In this document: piece after piece, positions 1 through 7,788 of the stretch
Layout of the letters: each line of letters begins with the position of its first letter
Numbering within the stretch: position 1 is the stretch's first letter
Assembly: GCA_034421515.1 (NCBI GenBank)
Contig: DAOUKH010000012.1
Coordinates: forward strand, 1 to 64,000
From: DAOUKH01 sp034421515
GTDB lineage: Bacteria; Chloroflexota; Dehalococcoidia; SHYB01
Direction: 5' to 3'
Length of the DNA: 64,000 nt
The notes under the pieces: generated by a model
What the model saw: the letters and a program-made list of their open reading frames with translations, nothing else
Databases searched by the model: none
Told to the model about the DNA's origin: nothing
Translations under genes and position numbers: made by a program

Positions 1-213
1 ACCTTCACCAGTTCCTCGACCGTCGACAACCTGGTGGAAGCCCTTGGCGGTGACGCCGTTGGATTGCTGCAAGCGGCGACGCTGGCGAGCATTGGGCCGG
101 TGACGACGCGCACGGCGGAGAAGCACGGCCTTCACGTGGCGGTCACCGCTGAGGAGCATACAGTCGATGGACTGGTGGACGCGCTCAAATCGTTCGTAGG
201 GAAAGCAAGGTGA
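1..213 (+). CDS. hemD: Uroporphyrinogen-III synthase, C-terminal part (partial, 5' end outside window)
   Basis: An open frame enters the window in frame 1 and ends at TGA 211-213, giving 70 residues. It carries the HemD C-terminal pattern: a TSSSTV stretch, then IGPVTTRTA followed by GL and a hydrophobic strand, then a final helix (LVDAL). HemD cyclises hydroxymethylbilane to uroporphyrinogen III in the cytoplasm. The neighbours hemB and hemL fit a heme/corrin synthesis cluster. In some bacteria this domain is fused to a methyltransferase or to HemC, and the missing 5' end leaves that open. Recognition is from motif pattern and context. Confidence 0.78.
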   Translation, partial: TFTSSSTVDNLVEALGGDAVGLLQAATLASIGPVTTRTAEKHGLHVAVTAEEHTVDGLVDALKSFVGKAR

Positions 214-271
214 GGGACGCGGCGGTGAGCATGGAAGCATGGACTCCGCCGGCCACGGCGAGGGGGACGAG

Positions 272-1252
272 ATGACGACGGCATTTCCCGCAACGCGCAT
301 GAGACGGATGCGGCGTGATGCGCCGATGCGGCGGCTGGTGCGGGAAACCGCGCTCGCGCCATCAGACTTCATCTATCCGATGTTCATCGTCCCCGGCACC
401 GGGTCGCGCACGGAAGTGGGGTCGATGCCCGGGGTCTTCCAGGTTTCAGCCGACGAGGCGCTGCGAGAGATCGGCGAGGCCGCCAAACTGGGCGTCTCGG
501 GCGTCATCCTCTTCGGCCTGCCCTCGGCTAAGGACGCGATGGGCTCGGAGGCCTACGCCGCGGACGGGGTGACGCAGCAGGCAATCCGCGCGATCAAGGC
601 CGCGCACCCTGAGGTGCTCGTGGTGACCGATGTCTGCCTCTGCGAGTACACCGACCACGGCCACTGCGGCGTCCTGGACGGCGCGCACGTCGTGAACGAC
701 GCGACGCTCGATCTGCTGGCACGCACCGCGGTATCGCATGCCGAGGCGGGGGCCGACGTCGTGGCCCCTTCCGACATGATGGACGGCCGGGTGGGGGCGA
801 TCCGCGCGGCGCTCGACGACGCCGGCTTCAGCGAGACGCCAATCCTGTCGTATGCGGCGAAGTATGCCTCAGCGTTCTTCGGCCCCTTCCGGGAGGCCGC
901 GGACTCAGCGCCGCAGTTTGGCGACCGGCGGGGCTATCAGATGGACCCCGCCAACGCGCGGGAGGCGATGCGTGAGATCGAGCTTGACGTCGAGGAGGGC
1001 GCCGACGGGATCATGGTGAAGCCGGCGTTGCCCTACCTTGATATCATCGCGCGGGCCCGCCAACGGTTCGATCTGCCCTTGGCGGCCTACAACGTCAGTG
1101 GCGAATATGCGATGGTGAAAGCCGCGGCCCGTGCCGGATGGCTCGACGAACGGAGCGTCGTCCTGGAAGCGCTGACTGGCATCAAGCGCGCCGGGGCCGA
1201 CATTATTCTGACGTACCACGCGCTTGAAGCGGCGCGCTGGCTGGCAGAGTAG
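272..1252 (+). CDS. hemB: Delta-aminolevulinic acid dehydratase (porphobilinogen synthase)
   Basis: This enzyme condenses two 5-aminolevulinate molecules to porphobilinogen. The 326-residue product has normal family length. It contains the metal-site segment DVCLCEYTDHGHCG, with the three-cysteine zinc signature, and two Schiff-base lysine segments, SYAAKYASAFFGP and GIMVKPALPYLD. The upstream ATG at 239 would add 11 residues, but ATG 272 has AGGGGG at 261-266 with good spacing and gives the usual N-terminus (MRRLVRE...), so it is preferred. The gene lies 58 bases after hemD, in the same direction. Downstream is a toxin-antitoxin pair rather than the next heme gene. Confidence 0.95.
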   Translation: MTTAFPATRMRRMRRDAPMRRLVRETALAPSDFIYPMFIVPGTGSRTEVGSMPGVFQVSADEALREIGEAAKLGVSGVILFGLPSAKDAMGSEAYAADGVTQQAIRAIKAAHPEVLVVTDVCLCEYTDHGHCGVLDGAHVVNDATLDLLARTAVSHAEAGADVVAPSDMMDGRVGAIRAALDDAGFSETPILSYAAKYASAFFGPFREAADSAPQFGDRRGYQMDPANAREAMREIELDVEEGADGIMVKPALPYLDIIARARQRFDLPLAAYNVSGEYAMVKAAARAGWLDERSVVLEALTGIKRAGADIILTYHALEAARWLAE

Positions 1253-1291
1253 TAAACTAGTAATTGACGAAGAAAGTAGGTTCATGGTAAG

Positions 1292-1555
1292 GTGCGTCTT
1301 GAGCGAACGGAGCGGTTCAAGCGGGCGTACAAGAAGCTCTCGAAACAGGAGCAGGAGCAGTTCAAGAAGGCGCTGTCGAACATGCTGCAGCATGGCGCGC
1401 GGTATCCGGGTCTGCACGTCAAGCGCATCAAAGGGACACGAGACATCTGGGAAGCAAGAGTCAGCAGAGGCTGCCGTATGACCTTCGAGATCGGCGGCGA
1501 CCGGCTCACGCTGCGGAACATTGGAGAGCATGATGCCACGCTCGAAAGACCCTAG
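1292..1555 (+). CDS. RelE/ParE-family toxin
   Basis: This 87-residue basic protein has the RelE/ParE layout: an N-terminal helical hairpin rich in Lys/Gln (FKRAYKKLSKQEQEQFKKAL), then LHVKRIKGTRDIWEARV, then the C-terminal strands RMTFEIGGDRLTLRNIGEHD. RelE-type toxins cleave ribosome-bound mRNA, while ParE-type toxins poison gyrase; the sequence alone does not decide which. The start is GTG 1292. The 3' end overlaps the following AbrB-type antitoxin by about 26 bases, so translation is coupled and the toxin comes first. It sits between hemB and hemL. Confidence 0.82.
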   Translation: MRLERTERFKRAYKKLSKQEQEQFKKALSNMLQHGARYPGLHVKRIKGTRDIWEARVSRGCRMTFEIGGDRLTLRNIGEHDATLERP

Positions 1556-1925
1556 ACGTGGACGGAAACGGGACGACGCTCCACGGATAGCGGAGACGCC
1601 GGCACTCTACATGACGAGCGCGCCGGTGGAGCCGGACGCGCCGGAGGAAGGGATGGCGTTGACGAAAGTAACGCGGCACGGCCAGATCACGCTTCCTTCA
1701 GAAGTGCGCCGCAGGATGGGTATCGAAGAGGGAGACCTTATTGAGGTCGGCATCGCGCAGGGGAAGATCATGTTGACGCCAAAGCGCCTCGTGGACAAGA
1801 GTCAGGCCTGGTTCTGGACGCCCGGCTGGCAGGCGGCCGAAGCTGAAGCCCAGGCCGACATAGACGCGGGGCGCGTCGCGGCCTTCGCCTCGTTGAACGA
1901 GCTGATCGCCGACCTCGATGACTAG
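1530..1925 (+). CDS. AbrB/MazE/SpoVT-family antitoxin
   Basis: The product is about 131 residues. A charged N-terminal extension of roughly 40 residues precedes a swapped-hairpin AbrB DNA-binding domain (TKVTRHGQITLPSEVRRRMG, then EEGDLIEV). A C-terminal tail with FWTPGWQ and acidic helices is typical of the toxin-binding part. An in-frame TTG exists at 1521, but GGAGAG at 1523-1528 points to ATG 1530 or 1533. It overlaps the toxin gene upstream, and its stop overlaps the hemL ATG at 1918. It probably neutralises the adjacent toxin and may autoregulate the pair; that role is inferred from family and position. Confidence 0.83.
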   Translation: MMPRSKDPRRGRKRDDAPRIAETPALYMTSAPVEPDAPEEGMALTKVTRHGQITLPSEVRRRMGIEEGDLIEVGIAQGKIMLTPKRLVDKSQAWFWTPGWQAAEAEAQADIDAGRVAAFASLNELIADLDD

Positions 1926-3201
1926 CCGCTCGGAGCAGCTCTTCGCCGAGGCCCAGCGGCTCATCCCCGGCGGAGTCAACAGCCCGGTACGGGCCTTCAA
2001 GGGTGTCGGAGGCTCCCCGCGCTTCATCGCTCGCGGCGCCGGGGCCCACGTCGTCGACGCCGACGGCCGCGACTACATCGACTACGTCGGCTCCTGGGGG
2101 CCGCTCATCCTTGGTCACGCGCATCCCGCCGTCGTCGCGGCGGTCCAGCGCGCCGTGGAGCTTGGCGCGAGCTTCGGTGCGCCGACCGAGGGCGAGAACC
2201 GGCTTGCCGCGCTCATCGTCGACGCGGTGCCATCCATCGAGATGGTGCGCCTTGTGTCGTCCGGTACGGAAGCATGCATGAGCGCGCTGCGCGTCGCGCG
2301 GGCCTACACCGGACGAGACAAGATCATCAAGTTTGACGGGTGCTATCACGGGCACGCCGACGGCCTCCTGGTCAAGGCGGGCTCTGGAGGCGCGACGCTC
2401 GGCGTACCCGACAGCGCGGGCGTTCCCGCCGGTTACGCCCAGGAGACGCTGATAGCCCGCTACAACGACGCCGAATCGGTTCGCATGCTCCTGGAAGCCA
2501 ACCCCGACGATGTCGCCGCGGTGATTGTCGAGCCGATTGCCGGCAACATGGGCGTAGTCCCGCCCGCCGAGGGCTTTCTCGCGGCGCTTCGCGAACTGAC
2601 GCACTCCGCCGACGCCCTGCTCATCTTCGACGAGGTGATCTCCGGCTTCCGCGCCTCTTTCGGCGGAGCGCAGGCGTTGTACGGCGTGGCGCCCGATCTC
2701 ACCTGCCTCGGGAAGGTCGTCGGCGGCGGGATGCCCATCGGGGCCTACGGTGGGCCCGCCAAGATCATGGAGCAGGTGTCGCCGCTCGGGCCGGCCTATC
2801 AGGCTGGGACGCTCTCCGGGAACCCAGTCGCCGTCGCCGCGGGCATCGCCACGCTGACCGAGCTCGCTTCGGGCGAGGCGTACAACCGAATCGAGCGGAC
2901 CGCAGCAGCGCTCGAGCAGGGATATCGCGGGATCATGGCGGAGGCGGGACGTCCGCTTGCCTTCAACCGCGCCGGCTCGGTGATGACGCTGTTCTTCGCC
3001 GAGGGTCTGATCGTCGACTACGAGAGCGCGGCCCGGTCCGACCGCGACGCGTTTGCCGCCTACTTCCACGCCATGCTCGAGCGCGGCGTCGCCCTGCCGC
3101 CGTCACAATTCGAGGCCATGTCCGTGTCCGCCGCGCACTCGGACACGGACGTCGACCGGACGCTCGAGGCGGCGCGTGCCGCGCTCACCGGCCTTTCCTA
3201 G
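1918..3201 (+). CDS. hemL: Glutamate-1-semialdehyde 2,1-aminomutase
   Basis: This PLP enzyme converts glutamate-1-semialdehyde to 5-aminolevulinate in the C5 heme pathway. The 427-residue product starts with the diagnostic SEQLFAEAQRLIPGGVNSPVRAF region. It has the phosphate-binding VSSGTEACMSALRVAR, the aspartate segment LLIFDEVISGFR, and the PLP lysine in TCLGKVVGGGMPIGAYGG. Start and length agree with the family. The ATG overlaps the antitoxin stop by 8 bases, so hemL is translationally tied to the toxin-antitoxin pair. It would supply the substrate for the hemB product upstream. Confidence 0.96.
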   Translation: MTSRSEQLFAEAQRLIPGGVNSPVRAFKGVGGSPRFIARGAGAHVVDADGRDYIDYVGSWGPLILGHAHPAVVAAVQRAVELGASFGAPTEGENRLAALIVDAVPSIEMVRLVSSGTEACMSALRVARAYTGRDKIIKFDGCYHGHADGLLVKAGSGGATLGVPDSAGVPAGYAQETLIARYNDAESVRMLLEANPDDVAAVIVEPIAGNMGVVPPAEGFLAALRELTHSADALLIFDEVISGFRASFGGAQALYGVAPDLTCLGKVVGGGMPIGAYGGPAKIMEQVSPLGPAYQAGTLSGNPVAVAAGIATLTELASGEAYNRIERTAAALEQGYRGIMAEAGRPLAFNRAGSVMTLFFAEGLIVDYESAARSDRDAFAAYFHAMLERGVALPPSQFEAMSVSAAHSDTDVDRTLEAARAALTGLS

Positions 3202-3243
3202 CATCCGGCGCCGGCGAAGATAACCACAAAAGACTCCCGCCTG

Positions 3244-3273
3244 TTGGCGCTGGCCTACCCCATAGGGTATACT
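3244..3273 (+). promoter_or_regulatory. Probable dnaN promoter
   Basis: TTGGCG (3244-3249), an 18-base spacer, then TATACT (3268-3273). It lies between the hemL stop and the dnaN GTG start at 3306, giving a leader of about 25 bases that contains GGAG. The same TTGGCG -35 sequence recurs before other genes in the window. Confidence 0.72.
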
Positions 3274-3305
3274 CGCCCGCACACTTTTTCGGGCTGGAGT
3301 CAACC

Positions 3306-4439
3306 GTGAAAGTCTCCTGTTTACAAGAGAACCTCAACCGTGGCCTTGCCGTGGTCGGCAGGGCTGTCGCTACCCGCACCACCCTACCCATCACGAACAA
3401 CGTGTTGCTCGCCACTGAGAACGGAAGGCTGAAGCTGGCCGCAACCAACTTGGAAGTGGCGATCGTGCATTGGATCGGCGCCCAAGTGGAGGAAGAAGGT
3501 GCCATCACCGTACCGGCGCGGGTCCTCACCGAGTTCGTCAACTCGCTGCCGAACGACCGGGTCGAACTGACGACTGCGGAAGAGTCGCGCAGCCTCGAGT
3601 TGAAGTGCGCGCGGTTCGAGGCCCGGCTGAGTGGGATGGACGCCGACGACTTTCCCCCGATTCCCGAGGTCACTGAGGGCATTCAGGCCAAACTAGATCC
3701 CGAACGACTGCGCCAGACGATCAGCCGCGTCGTTTTCGCCGCGGCCACTGAGGATTCCCGCCCCGTGCTCACCGGTGTCAATACTGAGATCAGCGAGTCG
3801 ACGATGGTACTGGCGGCCGCGGACGGCTTTCGTTTGTCCGTCGACAAGGCCCCGCTCCTGGAAGAGGCCGGCGAAGCGGTCACGGTCATCGTGCCCGCGC
3901 GGGCGCTCGGCGAGGTCAGCCGCCTCATCGGGGAATCGAAGGACCCGGTCGTCATCACGGTCAATCAAGGGAAGAGCCAGATACTCTTCGAAATGGACGA
4001 CGTCCGCCTCGTCTCGCAACTGGTCCAGGGATCATTCCCCAACTACTCACAGCTCATCCCGCAGGAGCGTACCACCACGACGACCGTCGATGTCGAGGAC
4101 TTCCTGCGGGCGACGCGTGCCGCCTCGATCTTTGCCCGCGACGCGAGCGGCATCGTGCGGCTGCAATCGGCGCCGGTGGATGGAGAAAGCAAGGGCAGTC
4201 TTCTGGTGTCGGCGCGCGCCGAAGAAGTGGGCGACGATCAGGGCGAGATCGACGCCGAGGTCGAAGGGCCCGATTCGAAGATCGCCTTCAATAGCAAGTA
4301 CCTGACCGACGTACTCGCCGTTGTCGCCAAAGGCAAGGTGACGCTGGAAACGAACAGCCCGTCGAGCCCGGGCCTCATCAGGCCTGTCGACGACTCGGAA
4401 TTCATTCACGTCGTGATGCCGATGTTCGTGCAGTGGTGA
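3306..4439 (+). CDS. dnaN: DNA polymerase III beta subunit (sliding clamp)
   Basis: The 377-residue product matches the ring-forming processivity clamp. It shows the N-terminal KVSCLQENLNRGLAVVGRAV, the middle-domain segment VVFAAATEDSRPVLTGVN, and the C-terminal FNSKYLTDVLAVV plus FIHVVMPMFVQW end. Translation starts at GTG 3306, six bases after GGAG (3296-3299). The frame is open far upstream (to 2340), but that part only shadows hemL. The gene has its own promoter at 3244-3273. It is not next to dnaA or recF here, so no replication origin is implied. Confidence 0.96.
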   Translation: MKVSCLQENLNRGLAVVGRAVATRTTLPITNNVLLATENGRLKLAATNLEVAIVHWIGAQVEEEGAITVPARVLTEFVNSLPNDRVELTTAEESRSLELKCARFEARLSGMDADDFPPIPEVTEGIQAKLDPERLRQTISRVVFAAATEDSRPVLTGVNTEISESTMVLAAADGFRLSVDKAPLLEEAGEAVTVIVPARALGEVSRLIGESKDPVVITVNQGKSQILFEMDDVRLVSQLVQGSFPNYSQLIPQERTTTTTVDVEDFLRATRAASIFARDASGIVRLQSAPVDGESKGSLLVSARAEEVGDDQGEIDAEVEGPDSKIAFNSKYLTDVLAVVAKGKVTLETNSPSSPGLIRPVDDSEFIHVVMPMFVQW

Positions 4440-4541
4440 CCCGCTTCCTTAGTATTATCGTTGGATTCTTGGATTCCCTGAACGGTAGTCGGCGCGCTGC
4501 CCCAATCTCTTGCACCTTAGCTGAGGCTCGCCAAGCGGTTG

Positions 4542-4547
4542 TATAAT
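4542..4547 (+). promoter_or_regulatory. -10 element upstream of the small AT-hook gene
   Basis: A perfect TATAAT lies 31 bases before the ATG at 4579. No good -35 hexamer is visible at 16-19 bases, so only the -10 is reported. Confidence 0.5.
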
Positions 4548-4578
4548 GTCGCGGCATCAAACAGTTAGGGAGAAGAAA

Positions 4579-4863
4579 ATGCCGAAATTCAGCACCATCA
4601 GTCTGGCGGAAGCCAAAGTGAAAACCATGCCGTCGGCGCGGGCAAAGATCATTGCCGAATACGTTGGCTTTATCGAGCAGGCGGAACGTGAAGGAAGTGC
4701 CGGCGTCATCGAGTCTTCCGCGGGTGAAAACCCGAGGACGTTGAGAAGGCGACTGGGCGACGCCATGCGCCAGTCCGGCAAGGCCCTGGAGATCCGGAAA
4801 GACGGCGACCGGCTGATCTTCTGGACCAAGAAGCGGCGCCCCGGCCGGCCCAGAAAGTCGTAG
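4579..4863 (+). CDS. Small basic protein with C-terminal AT-hook-like tail
   Basis: This 94-residue protein is of unknown function. The N-terminal two thirds is predicted helical (ARAKIIAEYVGFIEQAERE, then RTLRRRLGDAMRQSGKAL), followed by a short strand segment (LEIRKDGDRLIFW). The C-terminus, KKRRPGRPRKS, contains a GRP core flanked by basic residues, as in AT-hooks that bind the DNA minor groove. ATG 4579 follows AGGGAGAAG at 4567; the in-frame ATG 4546 overlaps the TATAAT and is unlikely. A nucleoid or regulatory role is possible. It is monocistronic, with a terminator-like hairpin following at 4901-4927. Confidence 0.75.
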   Translation: MPKFSTISLAEAKVKTMPSARAKIIAEYVGFIEQAEREGSAGVIESSAGENPRTLRRRLGDAMRQSGKALEIRKDGDRLIFWTKKRRPGRPRKS

Positions 4864-4900
4864 CCGGGCCGCTCGACGCCGACCGTTTTCACTCAACAAT

Positions 4901-4927
4901 CGCCGCGTCCTTGCCGGGGGCGCGGCG
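4901..4927 (+). terminator. Probable intrinsic terminator after the AT-hook gene
   Basis: A 7-bp GC stem (CGCCGCG 4901-4907 with CGCGGCG 4921-4927) closes a 13-base loop and is followed by the T-rich TTCTGTTGT. The T tract is imperfect, so confidence is moderate. Confidence 0.55.
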
Positions 4928-4982
4928 TTCTGTTGTGACGCCCAACGGTAGCCGTATCGACGGCCCGACCGTGTTGCGCCGG

Positions 4983-5011
4983 TTGACTTTCCCCACGCTC
5001 TGCCCTACATA
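4983..5011 (+). promoter_or_regulatory. Probable promoter of the first amidohydrolase gene
   Basis: TTGACT (4983-4988), a 17-base spacer and TACATA (5006-5011) lie 40 bases before the ATG at 5051. Confidence 0.6.
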
Positions 5012-5050
5012 AGTGGGAGGAAGGTTGGAGACTCCCGCCAGAGGTGACCT

Positions 5051-6436
5051 ATGCCCGTGCAGCGATTCGAGCCGATGACCAAGGACTTCGCCACCTTTGA
5101 CTGCGACGCCCACGTCACGGAGCCGCCGGTCATCTGGGAGCGGGCCCACGAGTACCTCTCCGACGACGAGCTGCAGGCGCTCAAGACGACGATCTGGTTC
5201 GATTCCGACAGCAAGCAGCTCATCGTCAACGGCAAAGCCGGCGTGGGCATCGGTTCGCAGCGCTTGGGCGGCGTTCCGGGGATGCTGCACGTGCTCACGT
5301 GCGCCGGTCCGGGGATGAAGCACGACGTCCAGCGCGCCTTCAACGTGCGCAACCTCAACCCGGCTACGGCGATGGACTCTGAACAGGCCGACTACCTCGA
5401 CCACAAGGGCTCCTACGAGCCGAAGCCCCGCCTGCGCGACATGGACGTTCAGGGCATCGACCAGGTGATGATCATCCCAACCGACATCGACACCTATCCC
5501 TGGCTCCAGGACTCGCTCGGGGCGAGGGCCTTCTGCAAGGCCTACAACAACTGGGCTCACGAGTTTTGCCAAGAGGATCCGGAGCGGCTCTACTTCGCGG
5601 CCATGCTACCCTTGCAGAATCCCAAGTACGCCGTCGAGGAGCTGTACCGGGTCGCGGGACAGGGCTGCCGCGTCGGCCTCGTACGGCCGATAGACGCGAT
5701 GGGGAACTACCCCATTCAGCCCAAGTACGAGCCGTTGTGGAGCGCGATGGAGGAGACGGGCGTGGTCTACGGGATGCACCCCTTCCCGGCGGCTGGCTCC
5801 CTTAAGCCGCCCGGCTACACCGAGCAATATTCCGGGGCCGAGCTCATCGGGCGGACGGTGCGCTCCGCAGGCCTACCGCACTTCTTCCTGACCAACGTGC
5901 AGAACTTCCAGGCCGAAGCCTCGATGTGGGTGGTCATCACGCTGATGTCGGGCTTCTTTGAGCGGCACCCCAAGATCAAGGCCGCGGTATTCGAAGCCTC
6001 GTCGACGTGGCTCAGCTTCCTCCTCGACGAGTGCGACAAAGCCTACAAACTCTATCGCAACGAACGGCGCTACCGGCCGCTTAAAGACCTGCCGAGCGAA
6101 ACGTTCAACCGGCATTGCGTCACCGGGTTTGAAGGCGACGAATCGCCGCCCTCGCGGCTGCCGGAATTCTATGAAGATATTCTGGCGTGGTCGTCGGACG
6201 TCTATCACCACGACGGCGACGATGCGTGGAAGGCAATCGAGACGATGCGGGCGTGTGAGCTACCCGTCGAATACCAGGCGAAATTCCTCGGAGAAAATGC
6301 CCGCAAACTCTATGGCATCGACCCGCCGCGCGAGATCATCCGTGAGCGCGTGACCGAGATCGCGCGGCCCGACTGGTGGCCCACCGAGGCCGAGATAGAA
6401 GGCGCGCTCGACCCTAGCTTGGCGCTGCGGCGTTAG
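5051..6436 (+). CDS. Amidohydrolase-2 family metal-dependent hydrolase
   Basis: The 461-residue cytoplasmic protein belongs to the amidohydrolase-2 (ACMSD-like) TIM-barrel family of hydrolases and decarboxylases. The N-terminus has the metal-site signature FDCDAHVTEPP. Later come PRLRDMDVQGIDQVMIIPT, the region AMLPLQNPKYAVEELYRV, the histidine-bearing GVVYGMHPFP, and a C-terminal WSSDVYHHDGDD that would carry the acidic catalytic residue. The substrate cannot be read from sequence. A paralogue follows 62 bases downstream, so the two may form an operon. Expansion of this family is common in catabolically versatile SAR202-type Chloroflexota. Confidence 0.85.
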   Translation: MPVQRFEPMTKDFATFDCDAHVTEPPVIWERAHEYLSDDELQALKTTIWFDSDSKQLIVNGKAGVGIGSQRLGGVPGMLHVLTCAGPGMKHDVQRAFNVRNLNPATAMDSEQADYLDHKGSYEPKPRLRDMDVQGIDQVMIIPTDIDTYPWLQDSLGARAFCKAYNNWAHEFCQEDPERLYFAAMLPLQNPKYAVEELYRVAGQGCRVGLVRPIDAMGNYPIQPKYEPLWSAMEETGVVYGMHPFPAAGSLKPPGYTEQYSGAELIGRTVRSAGLPHFFLTNVQNFQAEASMWVVITLMSGFFERHPKIKAAVFEASSTWLSFLLDECDKAYKLYRNERRYRPLKDLPSETFNRHCVTGFEGDESPPSRLPEFYEDILAWSSDVYHHDGDDAWKAIETMRACELPVEYQAKFLGENARKLYGIDPPREIIRERVTEIARPDWWPTEAEIEGALDPSLALRR

Positions 6437-6498
6437 GAAGGGGGCGGCCCTCGGCGTTCGGGCCGACGCCTGTGCTACGCCAGCCGTAAGGAATTGCC

Positions 6499-7788
6499 AT
6501 GCCCGTGAAGAATTTCCCCGTCTTCGACTCCGACACGCATTTCGTCGAACCGCCAGAGCTCTGGGAGCGCTACCTCGACGCCGACTACCGCGCCTTCGCC
6601 AAGAGCGCGTTGTGGCGGGAGGAGGGGCGCCTCGGGTCGTACCTCAAGATTAATGGCAAGCCGGTCCACGACACGGGGAACCGGAACATTCCCCGCCACG
6701 CCATTTGGCGGCCCGGCATGACGTGGGACGACGTGGGCGCGCTCGACCCCGCCGTCGCGCACCCGATGAATGAGGGCGCCTATGATCCCGAGGCTCGGCT
6801 CCGGGACATGGACGCCATGGGCGTGGATCAGGCCTTCCTCTACCCCACGTGGTTCGCCGAGGGTTTTCATCTCGTCGAAGACCCCGACGCCGCCTACGCC
6901 CTCGCCCGGGCCTACAACGACTGGATCGCGGACTTCTGCTCCGCCAGGCCGGGCCGGCTGTTCGCCGCCGCCATGCTGCCGCTGCAGAACATCGACTTCG
7001 CGCTGGAGGAGCTGGCGCGCGTCGCCAAGACCGACTGCTTCCGCGGCGTGTTCCTCCGCCCGATGTTCATCGACGGGCGCTATTTCACCCACCCCTCCTA
7101 CGATCCGCTCTGGGCCGAGATCGAGGCGATCGGGATCACGCTCGCCGTTCATCCCACGCCGGGGTTGTGGAGCCCTGAGTGGACCTCGCATGGGCCGTTC
7201 ATCGAGAAGGTGCACGGACGGCTGGCCCAAGCCGCCGGCCTTCTCGGGGGGATCCCCGCGGCGGCCGGTGGCGGGCCTGCGGCCGGCGGCGGCGCGTCGG
7301 GCGGGTCGGCCCGGCCCATGGGACACCCCATCGCACCGATCCTGTCCTATTGGCTCGATAACCATATGTTCGTCGCGTCGACGCTCATCGGCTTCACCGT
7401 CATGCAGCGCTTCCCCGACATGAAGGTCGTCGTGGCGCATGGGAAGGCCTCGTGGATGGAAGAAGTGCTTGAGAAGATGGAGGCCTCCACCCGCGTGATC
7501 CCGCTGCTGCACTACTACCCGGTGCGGACCGACCCCGAACGAATGTGGGAGGAGGGACACGTCGCGCTTGGCTTCGACGCCGAGGAGCGCCTCGTGCAGA
7601 AGCTCCCGCACGTCTTCGAGGAGAAGGTCGTCTGGGGCTCCCGCTATCCCCACCATGACACGACGAGTGCCCACGACGCCATCGACGTGCTGGTCGGCGC
7701 CAACGTGCCTGAGAAGGCCATCGCGCGAATGATGGGCGGCAACGCCGCCGAGCAGTTCGGCGTCGAGCTCGCGGCTGCGCCGGCCTAG
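6499..7788 (+). CDS. Amidohydrolase-2 family metal-dependent hydrolase (paralogue)
   Basis: This 429-residue paralogue of the preceding gene shares FDSDTHFVEPPELWERYL, ARLRDMDAMGVDQAFLYPT, AAAMLPLQNIDFALEELARV, a central AVHPTPG and a C-terminal WGSRYPHHDTT. It keeps the DxDxH metal motif, a later histidine and the acidic region (H in SRYPHHD). Residues about 249-275 form a Gly/Ala/Ser-rich insertion between barrel elements that the upstream copy lacks. The stop overlaps the convergent nudC stop by 4 bases. Substrate unknown. Confidence 0.85.
   Translation: MPVKNFPVFDSDTHFVEPPELWERYLDADYRAFAKSALWREEGRLGSYLKINGKPVHDTGNRNIPRHAIWRPGMTWDDVGALDPAVAHPMNEGAYDPEARLRDMDAMGVDQAFLYPTWFAEGFHLVEDPDAAYALARAYNDWIADFCSARPGRLFAAAMLPLQNIDFALEELARVAKTDCFRGVFLRPMFIDGRYFTHPSYDPLWAEIEAIGITLAVHPTPGLWSPEWTSHGPFIEKVHGRLAQAAGLLGGIPAAAGGGPAAGGGASGGSARPMGHPIAPILSYWLDNHMFVASTLIGFTVMQRFPDMKVVVAHGKASWMEEVLEKMEASTRVIPLLHYYPVRTDPERMWEEGHVALGFDAEERLVQKLPHVFEEKVVWGSRYPHHDTTSAHDAIDVLVGANVPEKAIARMMGGNAAEQFGVELAAAPA

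Noticed and set aside
3217..3231. A DnaA-box-like ATAACCACA before dnaN as part of a replication origin
   Set aside because: Only one imperfect match (7 of 9) is present, with no dnaA gene, AT-rich unwinding region or box cluster.
2340..4439. A 699-residue open frame apparently fusing an unknown domain to DnaN
   Set aside because: Its first 320 codons overlap hemL in another frame and have arginine-rich shadow composition. A GTG with GGAG at 3306 and a promoter at 3244 give a normal DnaN.
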